Assembly (NCBI GenBank): GCA_002393835.1
Contig: DGTW01000279.1
Coordinates: forward strand, 1-24,688
DNA: 24,688 nt
Source: Treponema sp. UBA4326
GTDB lineage: Bacteria; Spirochaetota; Spirochaetia; Treponematales; Treponemataceae
Direction: 5' to 3'
Made by a program: the position numbers and the translations under genes. Shown here piece by piece: positions 21,901-24,688 of the stretch (position 1 is the first letter of the stretch; each line of letters starts with the position of its first letter). The notes beneath the pieces were generated by a model. It saw nothing but the letters and a program-made list of their open reading frames with translations. It made no database searches and was not told the origin of the DNA.

Positions 21901-24114
21901 TACATAGGCATTAAGAGTATCTTTATAGAAGGCATTTCCGTCCGGAAGCCAGTGAACTTCACCGACCTTCCATGAGCTGACCTTTTCCGGCAGCGGGCGT
22001 ACAACACAGAAAGAGATTTTGCAGCTTCCGCTGGCAATTTTTCCGGCCTCGGCACGAACAGTGAGAGTTGTGACACGAGAAGGCAGGTTGGCAAGAGGAA
22101 CCTGATAGTAACCGTCAACGAGCTGGGCTTTTCCCATCTGCTTTACATCGCCGCCAATCTCATTGTCGCCTTCGATTAAGTAATTTACTGAAAGTGATTT
22201 TTCTTCTGACTCAACTGAGAAAAGTGCAAGGGCTGAGCTTGAATTTCCATGAGGAATAGTGACATTCATGCCACCCTTGTATTCCTCGCCGTTAACGCTA
22301 ACCACAGAAACCTTAATTCCGCCAGAATCGTCATTGCCTTCAAGGATTTTGTCTGCCAGCGGAGAGTCCAGCAGGTCTTCGTGAATGTAAGACAAATCCT
22401 TGATATTGACGAGAGACTTGTACTCTACGACACGCTCATAAATGTCTTTTGCAGAAACAGTAATCTGAACAAGGCCCCATGGCGCCTGAGCGAGAGGGAT
22501 TTTTACAGAGATGCTTTTTTCTGGGTTTTTCGGAGTGAATTCTTCAGAAACAAAAACATCATCCAAGCCGCTTTCGACTTTGTAGCTGTAATACTGAATT
22601 CCAGATGGAGAAGTTGCTGAAAGCTCATAAAGAGGATTTGACTCTGGATGAACAAGAAGTCCGTTTGTGACAGCCGTGCCAGATACGCTTGCCTGACCGA
22701 AGCTGATTTTGTCTCCCATGGCCGTGAAAGTGGTGGTCACAGGATTTCCCTTTGTTCCGTGAATGTCACTTGCGTAAACAGTGATTTTGTGCTGGCCCAT
22801 AGAAAGATTTTCTGCCTCAATGGGAGCGCAGAAAACACCCTCACAGGCAAGTTCTGTCTCAGAACCGCCGTCAAGGCTGTAATGCACTGAAGCCACACCA
22901 TCATCATCACTTACAATTCCACGAACGAAAAGAGTTCCGGCCTCGCCCGAGACGATTGAAGCATTTTCCGGGGTCTGAATTGTAACCAAAGGCTTGTCCA
23001 ATTCCTGATTGAGAAGAATCGTGTTTTTTACAGTAACGATGTTGCCTGCTGTATCAACGGCAGTAATTGCGAAATCTACTTTTTTGCCGCTTATTGAACG
23101 GGTGTCAATTTCCTTGCTCCAGTAGGGGTTTCCGGGAACAAGCTCAAAGTTTTCTGTCTGACCATTGAAAGTCCATGAAAGCTTATGAAGACCAACCTTG
23201 TCCTTTGCGAATCCGGCCACCGTGAAAATTCCCTTGCAGACTTCATCTTCTTTTGGGGAAACGATTTTTACGTCTGGCTTGGTGTTATCGACGAAGTAGA
23301 GGTATGAAGAAACTCCCACAGAGCCCATTTTGTCTATTGCCTTGAACCAGAGAATTTCAGGACCGTCTTTATCGAGCCTTGTATCGATTGGAAGCTCAAA
23401 AGTCCAGTTTCCGTTCTTTTTGTCTTCCTTGATTTTTGTAAGGCTGTATGTCTCTCCGTTGTCGAGAGAATAATAAAGGGCTTTGATTCCGTTTCCGTCA
23501 GAAACAGTTCCCTCAAGAGTGATTTTTCCTGAAACAAGCTCGCCCAGAGCATGGTTCGTAACTTCGGTAATTGGCTGACGGCGGTCAAGGTTCCATGTGA
23601 CGAAAGCCTTTTTCTTGGGCTTGTCCTGGGAAGAGAGACCGTTTATATCAACACCCCAGACTTCAATTGTGTGGGGGCCTTCTTCGAGATTGTTGGTGTC
23701 GAGATAGTAAGACCAAAATGCCCGGCCCTCGGCTTTTACAGGGTCTCCTCCATCGAGAACGAGCCAGACTTCAGAAATTCCGTCGTCATCAACACAGGTT
23801 CCGACAATGTTAAGGTTTCCCGGAACGCGCATGTTGTTGATCGGGTTTGTTATTGAACAAATGGCATAGTCTGAATCAGGATCGATGAAAAGGTTGTAAG
23901 GGCCTGCGATTTCAGTGTTGCCTCCCTTGTCCTTTGCCTCGACATAGATATTATATTTTCCTTCTTTTTTTTCGTTGATGTCAAAAGTTTCCTGCCAGCT
24001 GTCCATGTCCTCTACATTGCGATATGAGACATCTTTTTTACCAAAAGAAAAAGCTGAAGCTGCCCCTGCGAAGAGAATAGATGCTGAAATAATTAGTCTC
24101 AGAAGTTTTTTCAT
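18916..24114 (-). CDS. Multi-Ig-like protein with C-terminal outer-membrane beta-barrel
   Basis: This gene encodes a 1732-aa exported protein with no named homologue that I recognise. A Sec signal peptide, MKKLLRLIISASILFAGAASA, is followed by a likely cut before F22. Residues ~38-80 look like the second half of an Ig-like module; about 14 modules fill ~83-1514; residues ~1515-1560 look like the first half of another. Residues ~1561-1732 contain about eight amphipathic strands rich in aromatics and end SFGLRVNVF. A terminal Phe is the classic signal for outer-membrane barrel insertion. Modules 5-7 (~470-808) are more diverged. The ATG at 24114 has AAGGG (24124-24128) 9 bases upstream. The gene has its own promoter and terminator and sits upstream of the giant lipoprotein gene in the same direction. 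It is probably a barrel-anchored fibre; whether the Ig stack lies outside the cell or in the periplasm cannot be told from sequence. Confidence 0.88.
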   Translation of the reverse strand: MKKLLRLIISASILFAGAASAFSFGKKDVSYRNVEDMDSWQETFDINEKKEGKYNIYVEAKDKGGNTEIAGPYNLFIDPDSDYAICSITNPINNMRVPGNLNIVGTCVDDDGISEVWLVLDGGDPVKAEGRAFWSYYLDTNNLEEGPHTIEVWGVDINGLSSQDKPKKKAFVTWNLDRRQPITEVTNHALGELVSGKITLEGTVSDGNGIKALYYSLDNGETYSLTKIKEDKKNGNWTFELPIDTRLDKDGPEILWFKAIDKMGSVGVSSYLYFVDNTKPDVKIVSPKEDEVCKGIFTVAGFAKDKVGLHKLSWTFNGQTENFELVPGNPYWSKEIDTRSISGKKVDFAITAVDTAGNIVTVKNTILLNQELDKPLVTIQTPENASIVSGEAGTLFVRGIVSDDDGVASVHYSLDGGSETELACEGVFCAPIEAENLSMGQHKITVYASDIHGTKGNPVTTTFTAMGDKISFGQASVSGTAVTNGLLVHPESNPLYELSATSPSGIQYYSYKVESGLDDVFVSEEFTPKNPEKSISVKIPLAQAPWGLVQITVSAKDIYERVVEYKSLVNIKDLSYIHEDLLDSPLADKILEGNDDSGGIKVSVVSVNGEEYKGGMNVTIPHGNSSSALALFSVESEEKSLSVNYLIEGDNEIGGDVKQMGKAQLVDGYYQVPLANLPSRVTTLTVRAEAGKIASGSCKISFCVVRPLPEKVSSWKVGEVHWLPDGNAFYKDTLNAYVIPANTPFTGYANVSAPVTASLSVNGLELANEDKSLAITALKDGTYKNVSVSVKDGRGKSFSSPLITLVVDSEPPALEIVAPKNHIWVKNNTQLSVTASDVNGIAKVEYSIDGGASWADMKGSGGQYTANVSVSTAEDGLIGIDVRATDVTGKSSVKSVAVQKDTTPPTVEVVLPGGDDIVNGENLIAFIAKDNGRLDKVQYFAPLKKGETPKAVDIPLASMITTHIGTAEKPIDDLMSFKFIDAIGNETEIKQWNFIIDNVSDLPVAEVHVPEENAVLTRDFQFSGVIYDDDGVMKNELDEVVAGPKIFYKFDNGRYEELNQIGTSFIIPKKLTDFTDNEHSITVYAVDINGVRGPEFTRNFRISLEEPKGSVLTPPISETVKQTVKMSGIATDKNGIKAVYISVDNGNSYNETVGKFGHEMTQCNWTYEFDTRVIEDGTHVVFMKVVDWYGIEGLYSSLINIDNTAPKIDLMLPLDDSRSTGMVFFSGQTVDNIELTKLYITIRSLDGRSVSSKLARTDLSPDEIITESLDISNLDDGFYNIELTGVDAAENITRVSRNIKLDKKAPKAKVDLLYPLNGEFVQGVFNLYGTAVSETDILGLNLYVDGKEVAQTELSESGYFKFTLDQTMIEEGKHDVRVEAMLADTSKIVSNTQYLNYGAVGPWVTIDNFTYGDFAIDRPYIIGNAGYSYDEEEVIRANAKGASKELRDAVAAKVVESVELSFNNGKSFTKLSSNGKWRYRVENEDIAEGYHFLLVRAKMKNGEVAVTRCIVQVDSTKPTIKLISPGSGGHYNQQLEFSGLAKDDVALKSLTLALRQGDKSSYEIPAFIQGLYFDWQFWGATLFNVGAGLTFFDDNVKLQVQWGQFTQQQRNLFDDTTLRYGGDNVFGMKLLANVFYMPFRYYLGPDWEWLSLNVAVGANFTRFNESGSGKAQILSAGLLQLEFPRVTFSRQKMFRTIAFYTEGQLWFIPTDVSSDAPSLVPQISFGLRVNVF
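18919..19434 (-). other. C-terminal ~8-stranded beta-barrel domain
   Basis: Residues 1561-1732 of the 1732-aa protein contain about eight alternating, aromatic-rich strands, for example IQGLYFDWQFWG, NVGAGLTFFDD, VKLQVQWGQF, LSLNVAVGANF, AFYTEGQLWFIP and ISFGLRVNVF. Polar turns or loops separate them. The size fits a small OmpA/OmpX-like barrel. The strand count is by eye. Confidence 0.6.
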
Positions 24115-24162
24115 ACTTTGCTGCCCTTATAGTTTCCTAAAAATCACTTAATATATCTTTAC

Positions 24163-24191
24163 ATATTAGTTAAAGTGATAAACAAATTCAA
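24163..24191 (-). promoter_or_regulatory. Predicted promoter of the barrel-protein gene
   Basis: On the minus strand TTGAAT (plus bases 24186-24191; 4 of 6 to the -35 consensus) and TAATAT (24163-24168) are 17 bases apart. They lie about 50 bases upstream of the ATG at 24114. The surrounding DNA is very AT-rich. A second -10-like TATATT lies closer to the gene with a poorer -35. Confidence 0.5.
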
Positions 24192-24246
24192 TTCTAATTA
24201 TCGGCAAAAAATTCCAAAAACTAGATTAAAATTTTATTATTGGGTG

Positions 24247-24275
24247 TATAATATAGTAATCAAAAAAGAAAGGAG
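24247..24275 (+). promoter_or_regulatory. -10 box and ribosome site of the sirtuin gene
   Basis: A perfect TATAAT lies at 24247-24252. The best-spaced -35 (GATTAA, 24224-24229) is weak, so an upstream AT-rich element or an activator may help. AAGGAG (24270-24275) is 6 bases before the ATG at 24282. The transcript leader would be only about 25 bases. The promoter is back-to-back with that of the barrel-protein gene. Confidence 0.5.
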
Positions 24276-24281
24276 AATGTC

Positions 24282-24688
24282 ATGGACGAAAAAATACAGA
24301 AACTTCAGGAAATGATTGATGAATCAAAGAATATAGTCTTCTTCGGAGGTGCCGGCGTTTCAACCGAAAGCGGAATCCCGGATTTCAGAAGCCAGGACGG
24401 CCTTTACCAGCAGGAATGGAAATACCCGCCCGAAACGATAATCTCCCGCTCATTCTTTGACGCAAATCCAAAAGAATTCTACCGATTTTATAGAAAGAAA
24501 CTGATTGTAAAGGGCGTTCAGCCGAATGTGACCCACAAAAAGCTGGCTGAGCTTGAGGCCGCCGGAAAACTGACTGCCGTTGTCACTCAGAACATAGACG
24601 GCCTGCACCAGCTTGCGGGCAGCAAGGTAGTCTGGGAACTTCACGGAAGCACATTGCGCAACTACTGCATGAAATGCGGGAAGAGCTA
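24282..24688 (+). CDS. Sir2-family NAD-dependent protein deacylase (5' part, cut by window end)
   Basis: This is a sirtuin, which removes acetyl or other acyl groups from lysines using NAD+, giving nicotinamide and O-acyl-ADP-ribose; it is cytoplasmic. The 135 codons present show the NAD-binding motif GAGVSTESGIPDFRS (residues 23-37), TQNIDGLHQ (102-110) and the catalytic His in ELHG (H121). C129-x2-C132 (YCMKCGK) is the first half of the zinc-binding site. The spacing and the D-F-R-S / F-F-D-A-N-P-K-E-F-Y-R-F-Y segment resemble bacterial class U enzymes such as Thermotoga Sir2. Bacterial sirtuins usually have about 240 aa, so the second half, including the second Cys pair, lies beyond the window. 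The start is supported by AAGGAG 6 bases upstream. There is no evident link to the surface proteins. Confidence 0.95.
   Translation, partial: MDEKIQKLQEMIDESKNIVFFGGAGVSTESGIPDFRSQDGLYQQEWKYPPETIISRSFFDANPKEFYRFYRKKLIVKGVQPNVTHKKLAELEAAGKLTAVVTQNIDGLHQLAGSKVVWELHGSTLRNYCMKCGKS

Noticed and set aside
24450..24644. 64-codon minus-strand frame near the right end
   Set aside because: It is the antisense of the sirtuin gene, whose motifs are conserved on the plus strand.
24282..24688. Truncated sirtuin as a possible pseudogene
   Set aside because: The frame is open to the last base of the window and all motifs seen are intact; the truncation is only the window edge.

Overview
The window looks like chromosomal DNA of a host-associated spirochaete, most likely a Treponema. 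This is inferred from three things: very large surface proteins built of Ig-like repeats, a loose spirochaete-type lipobox (FFS-C) on one of them, and a C-terminal outer-membrane beta-barrel ending in Phe on the other. The DNA is moderately AT-rich with very AT-rich promoters. No rRNA, tRNA or marker gene fixes the species.

Layout. (1) 1-2611 is a complete or nearly complete IS66-family insertion sequence. Its genes tnpA-tnpB-tnpC read leftward, and 20-bp terminal inverted repeats (19/20 matches) lie at 1-20 and 2592-2611. (2) 2612-2789 is a short intergenic stretch with a rightward terminator and a long two-way terminator-like hairpin. (3) 2790-18617 (minus) is one uninterrupted gene for a predicted lipoprotein of 5275 residues. 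It has about 30 Ig-like modules, then an IPT/TIG-like segment and a C-terminal region with beta-propeller-like motifs. (4) 18618-18915 holds the promoter and leader of that gene and the terminator of the next. (5) 18916-24114 (minus) encodes a 1732-residue protein with a Sec signal peptide, about 14 Ig-like modules and a C-terminal barrel of about 170 residues. (6) 24115-24281 is a divergent promoter region. (7) 24282 to the window end (plus) is the first 135 codons of a Sir2-family NAD-dependent deacylase, cut by the window edge.

How the parts may work together. The two giant genes are adjacent, point the same way and share the same module type (boundary D-x-x-x-P, body ending A-x-D-x-x-G-N). 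Each has its own promoter and terminator. One product should be held by an N-terminal lipid, the other by a C-terminal barrel. I read them as a pair of envelope or surface fibres with opposite anchoring; ligand, partner and surface exposure are unknown. The most unusual observation is that the barrel protein appears to begin with the second half of an Ig-like module and to carry the matching first half just before its barrel. The IS and the sirtuin gene look unrelated to the fibre genes.
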